Below are positions 10,801-20,116 of a stretch of DNA of 64,000 nt, piece after piece. Every line of letters begins with the position of its first letter. Positions within the stretch are counted from its first letter, which is position 1. This DNA comes from Trichostrongylus colubriformis. Its lineage: Eukaryota > Nematoda > Chromadorea > Rhabditida > Trichostrongylidae. The position numbers and the translations under genes are program-made. The stretch covers positions 51,010,591 to 51,074,590 of the forward strand of contig OZ022258.1 in assembly GCA_963978905.1 (NCBI GenBank). Reading direction: 5' to 3'. The notes under the pieces were generated by a model. That model saw nothing but the letters and a program-made list of their open reading frames with translations. It did not search any database and had not been told where the DNA came from.

Positions 10801-11976
10801 TTGATGATGGCGGTCGAAAATAGTGAAGTTGGCCTGGAAGCTTCCTTTGATGTCCATTGGTGAACCATTGGCTGCTTTCACTGCTGGGACAACTGGGCAC
10901 AGAGCCGGGCGTCCAAGTTTGGTCCATGTTTTGTGGGAGATCATGGTGATGTCTGCTCCGGTGTCGAGTTGTAGGCGAACTGGTTCTCCATTGATATGCA
11001 CTTTCATGTAGGTTCGTGCATCTTGGGCAGTGAACGCTACATTTTCGCATCGGAGCTTCCGTTTCGAAGATTTGCCTCTTGCCCTTCGTCTTGACAAGTT
11101 TCTTCGACTCGGATTTTTCCTATCACCTTTCTTTTCTTCAAAAGAATGTTTATCAAAACTCACATGTTTTGAACGACGCTGCTTCCTTGCTGACTTCCGT
11201 CGTTGTGCAGCATTTATCTCTCTTGTCTCCATCGTGCGGTTGTCCGACCGCAAAGTAACGAATGTTTCACATTCGTTGACGAAATCGTCGAGAGCTGGAC
11301 TAGGATCACTTTCTTTGAGGTGATTCATCTTGTTGAGTAGTCGAAGGCGCATTTCCGAGTGGGATGCGTCTGTGAGGCCAGCTACAAATACAAGACATTT
11401 GAGCGATTCGCTGTCAACATCCTTCATGCATGCCTCCTCAAACTTCTTCTTTATAGTGTTTCCGAAGTCGCGGTAAGGTATATGGGTTCCATATACTGGA
11501 GGGCACGATGCTTGCAAAAACTCGAATCGTCGTCGGATGAGGGTTTTCTTTGGGCCGAAAAGCTTCTTCAGTTTTTCGACGGTGGTGGACAGGTCAATGT
11601 CTCTGGGCTTCAAAGGTAGAACATGCTCTGAGTACGTCTTGTACGTTACCTTGTCCAACTTGTCGATGATGAGGTTTCGCTTTCTATCATCTGTGAGTGA
11701 AGATCCTCGGTCATCGATCACTGCACCATAGCGTCTGAACCATGAGTCGAATGTCGATTCGTCGTCTTCTTCGTAGCTAAACTGTGGTAGATCTCGCATG
11801 AGATCTCCGTATGCATCTGGAGCCGATGCTTTATCAGGTGATTGTGCAGGCTGCTTCTGGTCCACGAGGGCGGCAAGGAGCTTATTGATGTGCTCATTCT
11901 GCTGCTGCATCGTCACGAGGAACGGCGTCAACCACTGGGGTGCATCTTTCGATGCTGCTGGAACGCTGCTTGGCAT
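7843..11976 (-). CDS. Gypsy Gag-Pol polyprotein, uninterrupted (1377 codons)
   Basis: The frame is uninterrupted from an ATG at 11976. Domains in order are: a gag-like region (about 60-260), an Arg/Lys-rich linker (about 255-310), aspartic protease LQLDTGADITM (Asp 338), reverse transcriptase (about 480-660; SQIDLADAY with Asp 568; AYLDDIIV), RNase H (about 770-900; AADASEYG, LLTDHKP), an H2C2 integrase finger (H1003, H1006, C1036, C1039), and an integrase core with D1067, D1121 and E1157 in HVDFAGP, SDNGSQF and GQAERF. All catalytic residues looked for are present, so the product may be active. No CCHC knuckle is visible between gag and protease; the basic stretch may bind RNA instead. Gag and Pol share one frame, without frameshift or stop. 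Confidence 0.95.
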   Translation of the reverse strand: MPSSVPAASKDAPQWLTPFLVTMQQQNEHINKLLAALVDQKQPAQSPDKASAPDAYGDLMRDLPQFSYEEDDESTFDSWFRRYGAVIDDRGSSLTDDRKRNLIIDKLDKVTYKTYSEHVLPLKPRDIDLSTTVEKLKKLFGPKKTLIRRRFEFLQASCPPVYGTHIPYRDFGNTIKKKFEEACMKDVDSESLKCLVFVAGLTDASHSEMRLRLLNKMNHLKESDPSPALDDFVNECETFVTLRSDNRTMETREINAAQRRKSARKQRRSKHVSFDKHSFEEKKGDRKNPSRRNLSRRRARGKSSKRKLRCENVAFTAQDARTYMKVHINGEPVRLQLDTGADITMISHKTWTKLGRPALCPVVPAVKAANGSPMDIKGSFQANFTIFDRHHQPISGRGKCYVTKATDLLGLEWCIQVPDYRQLKDQYNCRKAAALDNDRNELVAHLRARFTRAFAPGLGRCTKAKAKLFLKPDARPVYRQKRPVPFASQLAVNAEIDRLLQEGILTAVDHSNWATPVVVVKKSNGNIRLCADFSTGLNDSLSLHRHPLPTMEEIFTKLNGGRLFSQIDLADAYLQIEVDEDSKELLTINTHRGLFRYNRLPFGVKSAPGIFQQIIDSMIAGLEGVTAYLDDIIVTGRTTLEHRHNLEALFHRIEQYGFRVRAEKCHFMMPEVRYLGNIIDANGRRPDPDKIQAITKMPRPKDITQLRSFLGMLNYYGAFIPEMRNLRAPLDALLKKNTTFKWSQECQKAFEEAKEILASPLLLTHYDPKLDLIVAADASEYGIGAVILHRFADGSEKAISHASRSLTEAEKKYGQIEKEGLALVYAVRKFHRYLFGRRFTLLTDHKPLITIFGSKKGLPTYTANRLLRWSLILRGYDFKIEYRKTTDFGQADALSRLIADQTEEAEDVVIANASKDAAFECKAEEAQIPINMNSIAAESSKDDVLEKVIQYVREDKWPKKPSPEIKCYHALRQSLSLQDDCLFFGPRIVIPSKFHNRVLTLLHEGHPGMSRMKSLARSYVYWTNITKDIENFVRICTSCQEAAKAPIKTELYSWPKEEKPWSRIHVDFAGPVKGKVFLIIVDAYSKWPEVIEMTSTTSKATMRELLKLFAQFGCPETLVSDNGSQFTSSEFTEFCRTNGIVHIRSPPYHPQSNGQAERFVDTFKRGLEKLKNADATAIQKFLMAYRSTPCAASPKGRSPAENFLGHQLRTPLTLLTMSRRISTQRNQKMEEEFNLHHGARSKIFEPEDAVWVKDFCGRNKWIPGKVLARHGNVLYDVVVNGTVERRHANQMRFRTTIEAEQADLFDSTTEPSHPASTMLQDTATARTPDGDSSTAVLDTSDPTAPSPNSTIPSERRQRRIRRPPSRLQIKPTLKTYT

Positions 11977-12006
11977 GTCGTTTCCTGCACTCCTACAGCT
12001 GGTGTA

Positions 12007-12024
12007 GTTCAGTCCTGATCGCCA
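12007..12024 (-). other. Primer binding site
   Basis: The minus strand reads TGGCGATCAGGACTGAAC, one base inside the 5' LTR. TGG at the start matches the CCA end of a tRNA primer. The tRNA identity was not determined. Confidence 0.65.
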
Positions 12025-12025
12025 G

Positions 12026-12199
12026 TGTTACAGCTTTGCTACCAAGTGCTTTATTGAAGCACGAGACGACAAGTGACTAGCATACCACAGACTAGCCCTT
12101 TTATAGAGAAGGGCTGACGTATCACTCAATAACAACAATGAGCACAAACACAAACACTTATTATCACAAACCAAGTCTGTGAAAATCGCCACATGGGTA
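12026..12199 (-). repeat. 5' LTR of the Gypsy element, outer end missing
   Basis: It matches 7569-7742 with two mismatches, then diverges. The last 20 bases of the full LTR are absent and an inverted LTR fragment begins shortly after. Confidence 0.88.
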
Positions 12200-12234
12200 T
12201 CCTATCCCCATGTGGCGATTTTCATAGACTTGGT
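12170..12234. repeat. Snap-back inverted repeat at the 5' LTR edge
   Basis: Arms 12170-12197 and 12207-12234 are 28 bp inverted copies with one mismatch around a 9 bp loop (TATCCTATC). The outer arm carries the A/T variant (CATAGACTT) of the 3' LTR, not of the 5' LTR beside it. Confidence 0.85.
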
Positions 12235-12240
12235 ATTATC

Positions 12241-12930
12241 CTTTACCTTCTCGCCACATATTGCATTCTACTTGCTTCCCTTCTATGTTTCGCTGCCCCA
12301 CCGCCATTTATCTGACCGGACTTAGCTGAGTATCAAACCTAGTAATTTCAAACTCTGGGCCTATTTTCTCTCTTTTTTCATTCTAACTAATTTTCTTCTC
12401 ATCTTGTTTCTTTGTTGTGACTAATTTCCTTCTCATTCTTTTGTTTTAACATCTCTCAATCCTTTCTCACATTTTGTTTCTCTCACTTCTAACTTTTTTC
12501 TATCCTTTCGTTTAATCAGACTCAGACCTTCTCACACATTTGTTTGTTCACCAACCCCCCTCACTGAGGAGCCTCAGGGGTTGGTGTGGACAATGGTTCG
12601 TCTGAGGGTTTGAGGCGAAACGAACCATTTAACACTCCTTAACAATTGAAATTGTACTAACATTTATTTTTCATTTATTACACCTGGACACTCACTGTCA
12701 GCAACTAATCTATTCTTTCAGTTTTTTCTAATGTTTTATCTTTTACTCGATAGAGGCGCGATTTACAATTCCTACTGTTAACGTTGATTTCAGCATCTAA
12801 TTTTTATCAGTTCTCATGCGAAAGACTTCTTCTGCTAAATGATGTTGAGTAGTAAGAGAGTATATGGTGTTTTCACAAATAAAGTCAACTAAATGGAGCA
12901 AAAAGAAATATTTCTGGAGATATGAGATAG
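12241..12930. other. Pyrimidine-rich segment with two strong hairpins
   Basis: The segment is rich in CTTTCTC tracts. Two hairpins sit six bases apart. Hairpin 12549-12586 has a perfect 10 bp outer stem (CACCAACCCC / GGGGTTGGTG) plus inner CTGAG pairing. Hairpin 12592-12629 has the perfect stem AATGGTTCGT / ACGAACCATT. If the Gypsy element is an insertion, this is the continuation of the sequence downstream of the RT gene. No gene was seen. Confidence 0.6.
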
Positions 12931-13452
12931 CATGTTTTTCTGATAGGGGTAATGTGAGTGATAAGGAATCGCTCAAATGAGTCCTTCACTTAAAAACTAG
13001 GGGTATAGGAAGCCTGTCTGCGGCGAAATCCTCCGCGAATGACGCGCCACTGAGCTGTGGCAGAGACGGCCTTTTTAACTCCAGCCGCCTTTCTTGGCTC
13101 GGTTCGCCCCCTAGCGACTGATTGGCTGGGGTGGGAATGGAAGGTACGGCGGCCCGCTTTCTCAGCTTTAGCTTGAAGCTCACTCCAGAGAAAAGGATGC
13201 TTTCTCAATTCCTAACATCCCTTCGTGTTTACGACATGGCAACACGTTAAGAAAACTCGTCAAGACTACCCGCCTCTTCACGGGAAGGCCGTCTACGTCA
13301 AAAGTTAAGGGTGAGAAGGGGTTCTATTCCCCGCGTTGTCGGCTATTTCCATCCGTTTTTTCTTCACTGTCCTGTTACTAGGCATCTCGACTTTCACATT
13401 CACTACTTTTTCCACTCTCCGTCCGAACTTCCCCGATCACTGCCTTCAAGCA
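12931..13452. mobile_element. MITE, AGACAGCATTAGGGG family, diverged copy
   Basis: It aligns along its length with 17028-17598 and 26306-26850 (shared stretches such as the AAGCTCACTCCA block at about 13167, GGCATCTCGAC and CTTTCACATTCACTACTTTT). Its termini are eroded (left GATAGGGGTAAT, right CACTGCCTTCAAG). Open frames across it are not conserved in the other copies. Confidence 0.7.
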
Positions 13453-14007
13453 ATACATCGACAGAAGCAACTATTAGTAAATAAAAAGCAAACAAAAACA
13501 AATACTTCTTACTAGAAGCTAGAATTGCTTCAATTGTAATCTTTTTCTGTCTCTACAGGTGAAGTTGGAAGGTAAGATCTACCGGCCTCTTCTGACCACA
13601 TAGAATACTCCTTCCTGTCACACCTGTTACTTTGTGCCGCCAGTATGCTGCCAAGAGAGCTTTGCTTCTGGCTATGCTCGTACCCAGCAGGTCGGTTCCA
13701 CGTGGGAGGTTGGCATACCCGTGTGCCGAAGCTCCGACCTGTTCCATATATTATCGCATATGTTAAGGCACCATGGCCAACTGGTGTGGGTACTTGCTTG
13801 CTTACTTTGAATCTCACCAATGGCTGTTCTGATGCCACATTGTGCTGGCATGGCAAATGAATGGATGTATTTTCACTTTCAATAATCTCCAACTGTGGAC
13901 GAATTTGTCGCCAACCTTGCCTCTTGCCACTAACTTTTCTCTTCACCAGTATTTTGTTCCATTGGTTTGGTTAACACGAGAATATTGGTGCGCTCCTAAT
14001 GAGTACG

Positions 14008-14042
<35 letters not shown>

Positions 14043-14329
14043 ATACATCAATCAAGGTATCAGTATACAGCATCCTAGCACGATATCCACAGCTTAAAAG
14101 AAAAATGGTGAAAACAAGGGCAAAAGGCATCAAGGAACAGGCGTGAGGGGAGGGTTATGGTTCTCATATGAGAGCCGACCGACGTGTGAATGTATCTAAC
14201 GGCCAGTGGATGACTTCTTCAGATAAGCACATGAGGCCACAAGTGATCTGACTGATCACCACATGTACATCATGGGATCTATCGGAACAGGGCACTCCCA
14301 GGTGTGGAGAAAAATGACCGCTTCAATAC
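13453..14329. other. Unassigned; unrecognised minus-strand ORF and AAAT microsatellite
   Basis: A 138-codon frame on the minus strand (13530-13946) is unusually long for this region and includes VGHGALTYAIIYGTGRSFG. It matches nothing I know and lacks clear splice support, so it is not called a gene. An (AAAT)n microsatellite occupies about 14008-14044. Confidence 0.35.
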
Positions 14330-14605
14330 TATCCCCACCCTTTTCAGTATTTACAATACCAGTAACTGCTGCCGATTGTATACTTCCAATGTATTTTCTT
14401 GCTATGCATTCTAACCTAAAACAATAGATAATCATTTCTTATTTCCTCTCACGAATTCGCTGTGGAGTACCCTTTACTTCTCATTTGCTCATTGGAAGTA
14501 TAGATTCTAGTGCTTATCGCTGGCCTGTGCAGATACGACCCCCTTCCTGACATTTCCCTATCGAAGAATTCTCGACTCTCGGTGTACCGTGTATAGCATC
14601 AAGCA
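14330..14605 (+). repeat. Dispersed TACGACCCCC-type repeat, copy 1
   Basis: It aligns with 32835-33155 and 50640-51000: an ACTGNTGCCGATTGTATA-like block, then CTTCTCATTTGCTCATTGGAAG, a TGCAGATACGACC block, and an end at CTCGACTCTCGGTGTACC. No coding potential or terminal inverted repeat was seen. Confidence 0.6.
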
Positions 14606-15414
14606 TTCTCTGATGAAACTATAAACAGCGAAAAACTAATGCTAAGTGGCTTGCTGTCGATGTGGGCTAACGCTAGTCAGGTTGGTAACGACTGGGCATG
14701 AAGCAGAGTTGCATCGAACTCCTAAAAAAAGGCGCACCAGCGAATCCAAACTATCGACACGATTTTTGACCTATCTTCTTCAAGAAATTGCTCCGTTGAA
14801 ATCGAATCAAAGGCAGAAAAAACTCTCCAGTAGCTTGGGATATTTCACATCAGCTTCGGTATCAATATCGTAGTTGATGTTATGATTGATAGGCATGGTG
14901 CACGGGGAGCCAGTGCGGCGTCGAACTCTACAACTCGACTCTTTCATCACGGAAATGATGCGCGTTCCCCTTCGCGAAGCGGCACGTATCTTTGGCACAA
15001 TAACCGAGCACGATAAGTAATCGAAAGTCTCGAGGTGATTCCTATAAAAATGGCCATAAATTGACTTTCGGTCGAACCACGTGATCAAGAGCCGGTCAAG
15101 CTCCAAAAGGAGGAAAGGCACACGCTCTCCTGAATATTTCAGTTGGTTTGGGGTTGAGGGTAAGCTTCGCGCCCTCTTCAATAAAAGAAACCTATCACTT
15201 TATGAAATTTACGCCAGAAAATAATATTGATGCAATCACGGATAAAAGCAACGCGATAATCAAAAAAATCTGCGAAAAAAATCCTACCAAATACCAAGGA
15301 GGAAATGCCTCGGACAGGTAAATGACCTGTTGCCTGTATCCATATTTGAAACGATTCTCTCAATACTTTGACAATCAGTAGAAACACTTTTACTAACACG
15401 ACTGCGTAAAAATA

Positions 15415-16987
15415 CAGTGCTCTGCATAATTATACAGCCACCTATAAATTGTCCAAAAACTCTGTTCGCAGAGTTATTCGAAAAAAGTCTCTAAGTGAAA
15501 GATGTAGCCAGTGTGGACGCGCATTCGCGCATCCATACCAAATTTTAGCCAAGAAACATAGAAGATTCTTTTCTTAATTTGTTTCGAAAATGCCGCTTAT
15601 ACCATTCTGCAAAATTATACAGCCACTAAACAGATTGACGCACTCGTCAACCGAGAAACAACGAAAAAGAGAAAAATGCTGATTTTGTGATCATTTAGTC
15701 TTCCATTGCTTCGAATAGCCACAAATTCTGGTGATATGGGTCAATATTAAGTTTTTCAGAATGTTTTTAGACCACATGCTACCACGCTTCGATGACAACG
15801 TCTCTAAACTCCCTGACACCTTCCAATCGGGCTGAATCCTTTTCTCCATGAAACCCCAGATAATGTTTCATCATGTAAAGATCGGAACCGTTCGTTATCC
15901 GGGTCAGAAGGTCCATCCGGTGACGGCTTCACCATGATCGAGTGTTCCAGTTGACATGGGATGGTCCACTAACTTACAAAAAACAAGATTTTGGTGAAGA
16001 TTTCGAGACGCATGACAGTAGAAGGGTACGGCGCACAAAGGCTCGGTAATCGGATGGTTCATCCTTTCGGAAAGGAAACAAAAATTCGAATGATTATTTG
16101 ATCCCACATCCTGACACCTCCTTTTGTGAAGTTCTTCTTGAAAACTTGAGTTTGTCCCTTGTGCGATAGCGCCGGTAGCCGTCGGGGACGTCATAGCCGA
16201 AACCTTTTTTCATCAGACAGAACAATCTGGAGAAAAAATCAATGGGGAAAGGTGTACAAACTTGAGGGAATTTTCGGACAATTTGTCATGGTGTGGGACC
16301 AAGTAATCATTCGAATTTTTGTTTCGTTCTCGAAAGGATGAACCATCCGATTACCGAGCCTTTGTGCGCCGTACCCTTCTCCTGTCATGCGTCTAGAAAT
16401 CTTCTTCACAAAATCTTGTTTCCATGTAAGTTAATGGACCATCCCGTGTCAGCTGGAACACTCGATCTGGTGAAGCCGACACCGACTGGACCTTCTGACC
16501 CGGATAACGAACGGTTCCGATCTTTACATGATGAAACATTATCTGGGGTTTCATGGAGAAAAGGATTCAGCCCGATTGGAAGGCGTCAGAGAGTTTAGAG
16601 ACGTTGTCATCGAAGCGTGGTAGCATGTGGTCTAAAAACATTGTGAAAATCTTAATATTGACCCATATCACCAGAATTTGTGGCTATTCGAAGCAATGGA
16701 AGACTAAATGATCACAAAATCAGCATTTTTCTCTTTTTCGTTGTTTCTCGGTTGACGAGTGCGTCAATCTGTTCAGTGGCTGTATAATTTTGCAGAATGG
16801 TATAAGCAGCATTTTCGAAACAAATTAAGAAAAGAATCTTCTATGTTTATTGGCTAAAATTTGGTATGGATGCGCGAATGCGCGTCCACAGTGGCTACAT
16901 CTTTCACTCAGAGACTTTTTTTGAATAACTCTGCGAACAGAGTTTTTGGACAATTTATAGGTGGCTGTATAATTATGCAGAACACTG
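15415..16987. mobile_element. Large palindromic TA-flanked element (1.57 kb)
   Basis: Two arms of about 700 bp (15415-16112 and about 16288-16987) are inverted around a spacer of about 175 bp. The ends are CAGTGCTCTGCATAATTATA and the reverse complement of the right end CAGTGTTCTGCATAATTATA, with TA on both sides (15413-15414, 16988-16989). TA target and terminus style suggest the Tc1/mariner superfamily. The frames left in the arms are short and were not assigned to a transposase. The arms are close to identical, so the inverted duplication is young or kept similar. Confidence 0.85.
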
Positions 16988-17027
16988 TATATAAATCAGG
17001 ATTGCGAAGATTAGGAGAAGAGCAACC

Positions 17028-17598
17028 TTAAAGACAGCATTAGGGGGTAAAGTGGTAATGGATAAATTCCTACAAGAAGTCACTCACATGGTAGTCCTGG
17101 GCCTAGCAAGGCTATCTGTGGCGAAATTCTGGTGAAAAAGTGCCCGTCCGAGCTGCAGAAACGCAGCGGAACGCCGCAACCGCCCATCTGTCCCGCCTCT
17201 TGATAGTCGATCCCGCCTCCGGACGGCGTAATTCCCGAATCACTGGGGTGGGGGCGGCCAAGGAGATGCGGCAGGGTCGAAGGTTTTGCGGCGCACTTTC
17301 GCAGTTCTAGCATGAAGCTCACTCCAAAAAGCAGATGCTGTCGTATTTCCAAACACTCCCTTGTGTTTGCTTGGCAACATGCCAATGGAAAACTAGATCA
17401 GACTACCCGCCTCTTGTCGGACAGGTCGTCCGCGTCGGGAATCAACAGTGGGAAGGGGGTCCTATTTCACGGGTTTTTGGCCATTTCAATCCGTTTTTTC
17501 CCCACTGTCCTATTAATAGGCATCTCGACTTTCACATTCACTACTTTTCGTCTTTCTCTTTTACTTTTCGTCCAACTTTCCCCTAATGCTGCCTTTGA
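17028..17598. mobile_element. MITE, AGACAGCATTAGGGG family
   Basis: Termini AGACAGCATTAGGGG and, reverse-complemented, AGGCAGCATTAGGGG are flanked by TTAA on the left (17028-17031) and TTGA on the right. TTAA targets suggest a piggyBac-type source. Sister copies are at 12931-13452 and 26306-26850. Confidence 0.8.
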
Positions 17599-17966
17599 AA
17601 AAGTATTACTGAGGTATAATAATTTAAGTATTGCGAGTTCAATCAAAGGCAAAATCAAAACAAACCAACGCACAATTCGCTAGTGGTGTGCGGAGCATAC
17701 GGAGCTTTCCCCGCAACTTCTGTGTGTGTGCTATGAGTACACAAAAATGCATGTCGCTGCGTACGCTGGGTGACGTAACAAATGCGAGCTACGGGGTCCG
17801 TAATAGTTGAGTCGTAAAGAAATCGCGCTCAAAGGCACAGTTCGCTTATTTGATTATTTCATATTTTTCACCTCCGTGAGCAGACATCCCCTTCCGCAAC
17901 CGCAAAATGTACACCTTTGGCGCGGCTCTAGGATCAACAGTACGCGCGTAGAGAACCCCTTAAATA

Positions 17967-20114
17967 TTAGGTTGTAAGGAAAGCTTTGGCCGGTTTTTAA
18001 AATTTCAACTTCAGGGGGTCATAACTCGGCTCAGAGTGCATCTTTTCTCATAGAATAAGAACCATTCGGTTTGTTACACTCTTGACAACATTATGCATAC
18101 CTAACCATCTCAATTTGATGAAGGGTTGATGATTTATATGGCGCGAAATAGAAGAAAATCGACTTTGAATCGCCAATCTTTCTGAATACACTACTACTGA
18201 AGAAGCTGTACAGATTTTTGGGAAAGTGGGGCTTAGTTAGCGCTAGATCTGGTTAATATGATGGACGAGTGAGGGCTTCAGCCTGCAACTGCTTAAATTA
18301 CTGGAAGAGGATTTGTGGGAAATGCACTTGCGCATAGCTGCTCTAAGAGGTCCAGCGGCACCCATTTTTTGGGTTTTTTCAAAACAAGACTACTTGAGGT
18401 GGCAAACCAAGTTTTGTGTGCCGAGGGCCAATACTGTCAGACATCCTCTCCAAGTATGGGCGCTCATCGCTTTCTGCCGTTTTAGTTAAAGCGATCTGAT
18501 CAATTGAAAATCTGAGCAACTCATCTCATATCTGCACTTTTGAAACTATGGTCGTTCGGGAAGTAGTGGCAGAGATCACATGTCCCAACATAACTCAAGG
18601 CGTTAAAAATCAATATTGGGCTCGCAATGTCTAATCGATAGGACAGACCAAGTCCCTACAAACTTGCTTTGATCGGCTCCTGCCGGCTTTCTACCATGGA
18701 GAAAATGGAGTTTTCCCAAATCTTCGTGCGACACTGCATTCTCTACGAATTTCTACAAAATCACAAGGCAGCCGAAGCTTTCCAAAACATATGCCGAGCA
18801 ATAGGAGCTTCCGTTACTTCTGAGAGGACAGTGTACCGGTGGTTCCAGAAATTCGAGAAAGGGGACTTTTCTGTGGAAGATTGTGGCAAGTCCGGAAGAC
18901 CATCTGACTTCGATTTGGAGCACCTGAAAGAGGTTGTTGAGGCCAATCCCTACGTCACTACTCGCAGCCTGGCAGCTTCTTTTCATTGCTCCAACTCTAC
19001 AATACACGATAAGCTCAAGCAGCTAGGAAAAGTTTGCAAGCACGGATCATGGGTACCACATGAGCTGACTGACGGGATGCGAGCTGTGCGTGCTGAGGTC
19101 TGCACATCTTTACTCTCAAAGTCACGAAGATCGGATTGGTTGAGGAACATTGTCACTGGTGATGAAAAGTGGTGCCTTTACGTCAACCATTCGAGGAGGA
19201 GGCAGTGGGTTGATGCTGATGAGACGCCCGTACCAGCCGTGAGACCAGACCCACATGAAAAGAAGGTTTTGCTCTCGTTATGGTGGAATATGAAGGGAAT
19301 CGTACACTGGGAGCTGTTACCTCCTGGTGTAGCTGTTACAGCGGAGTTATATGTTGAACAACTCGACAGAGTTAAAGCAGGTCTCGACCAACAGAGCCCG
19401 GAGCAGAGGAAAGTTTTCTTTCTTCACGATAACGCAAGACCACACATCGCAAAAATGACTCGTCAAAAATTAATCGATCTCGATTGGGAAGTTTTGCCTC
19501 ACCCACCGTACAGCCCAGACCTTGCTCCAACTGACTACCATTTATTTAGATCTCTGCAAAACCATTTGGCTGGAAAATCATTCAACTGCCGGGACGACCT
19601 CGAGACCGACCTTCGCGAGTTCTTCGCCTCTAAGCCAGTTTCCTTCTATGAATCTGGTATCGCGAAGTTGATGAAAAGATGGCAGACAGTTGTCGATAGT
19701 AATGGTGGATATATAGTGGAATAATAAATCTTCTTATTGAAGTTGTGAATGAATTTCGAAAACAGTGGTTCTCTGCCATTACATTCCGAACGACCATAGA
19801 AACTAAGTGTGCCATTCAATGCTTCACCCCCTCCCCTAGCAGTACTCACATTTGTGGCTGTCTTTGCTGCGACTCGACTGAACAAGAACTCGTGAAGTGA
19901 AGTCATCTAAAAAGTTCCATTTTCGCAGTGCTTTAAAATTCCCCTAATAATTCGAAATTCTTGTGGCGTTCCAAACAAAACACATGTTAAGAAAGAGCAA
20001 CTTTTTGTCTATCTAAGGAGCAGAATATGTCAGCTGATTCATGTTGACGCGCTCTGATATTTGAATTTATCTTGTGGACGCGAAAAAACGGCCAGAAGTT
20101 TCCTTACAACCTAA
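17967..20114 (+). mobile_element. Mariner transposon, apparently full-length (2148 bp)
   Basis: Terminal inverted repeats of about 30 bp start TTAGGTTGTAAGGAAA on both ends (the right end read on the minus strand) and diverge to GCTTTGGCCGG versus CTTCTGGCCG inside. TA flanks both ends (17965-17966, 20115-20116). It contains an intact transposase (18696-19724). It is longer than the 1.3 kb usual for mariner because of about 730 bp before the gene and about 390 bp after it, neither of which I could assign. Confidence 0.88.
18696..19724 (+). CDS. Mariner DD34D transposase, intact (342 aa)
   Basis: This enzyme cuts and pastes its own element at TA sites. The frame is open upstream to 18669, but the first ATG in good context (CTACCATGG) is at 18696. 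Seen, numbered from that ATG, are a tandem helix-turn-helix region (about 5-115, with ERTVYRWFQKFEKGDF and GRPSDFD), the linker WVPHELTD (about 119), and catalytic Asp in VTGDEKWCLY (156), FFLHDNARPHI (245) and YSPDLAPTDYHLF (280), which gives exactly 34 residues between the second and third. No stop or frameshift occurs and the length is normal for the family. I infer it may be functional. A relationship to hookworm mariners such as bandit is plausible but was not tested. Confidence 0.95.
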   Translation: MEKMEFSQIFVRHCILYEFLQNHKAAEAFQNICRAIGASVTSERTVYRWFQKFEKGDFSVEDCGKSGRPSDFDLEHLKEVVEANPYVTTRSLAASFHCSNSTIHDKLKQLGKVCKHGSWVPHELTDGMRAVRAEVCTSLLSKSRRSDWLRNIVTGDEKWCLYVNHSRRRQWVDADETPVPAVRPDPHEKKVLLSLWWNMKGIVHWELLPPGVAVTAELYVEQLDRVKAGLDQQSPEQRKVFFLHDNARPHIAKMTRQKLIDLDWEVLPHPPYSPDLAPTDYHLFRSLQNHLAGKSFNCRDDLETDLREFFASKPVSFYESGIAKLMKRWQTVVDSNGGYIVE

Positions 20115-20116
20115 TA

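Larger units (their letters stand above)
7569..12199 (-). mobile_element. Gypsy-type LTR retrotransposon, nearly intact
   Basis: Two LTRs flank one long minus-strand ORF (7843-11976). The LTRs differ at two positions over 174 aligned bases (G/C near 7636 versus 12093; A/G near 7722 versus 12179), so the insertion is recent. A polypurine tract abuts the left LTR and a TGG-starting primer site abuts the right LTR, which fixes the minus orientation. TTATC at 7564-7568 and at 12236-12240 is a candidate 5 bp target duplication. The upstream LTR lacks its outer 20 bases. The element lies 88 bp downstream of the reverse transcriptase gene. Confidence 0.93.

Noticed and set aside
12592..12629. Hammerhead ribozyme in the hairpin loop (CTGAGGG ... 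CGAAAC)
   Set aside because: The core requires CTGANGA, stem II does not pair, and there is no stem III. It is only a hairpin.
13530..13946. 138-codon minus-strand ORF as a gene
   Set aside because: No family recognised, no clear splice sites, no neighbouring exons. Kept only as a note.
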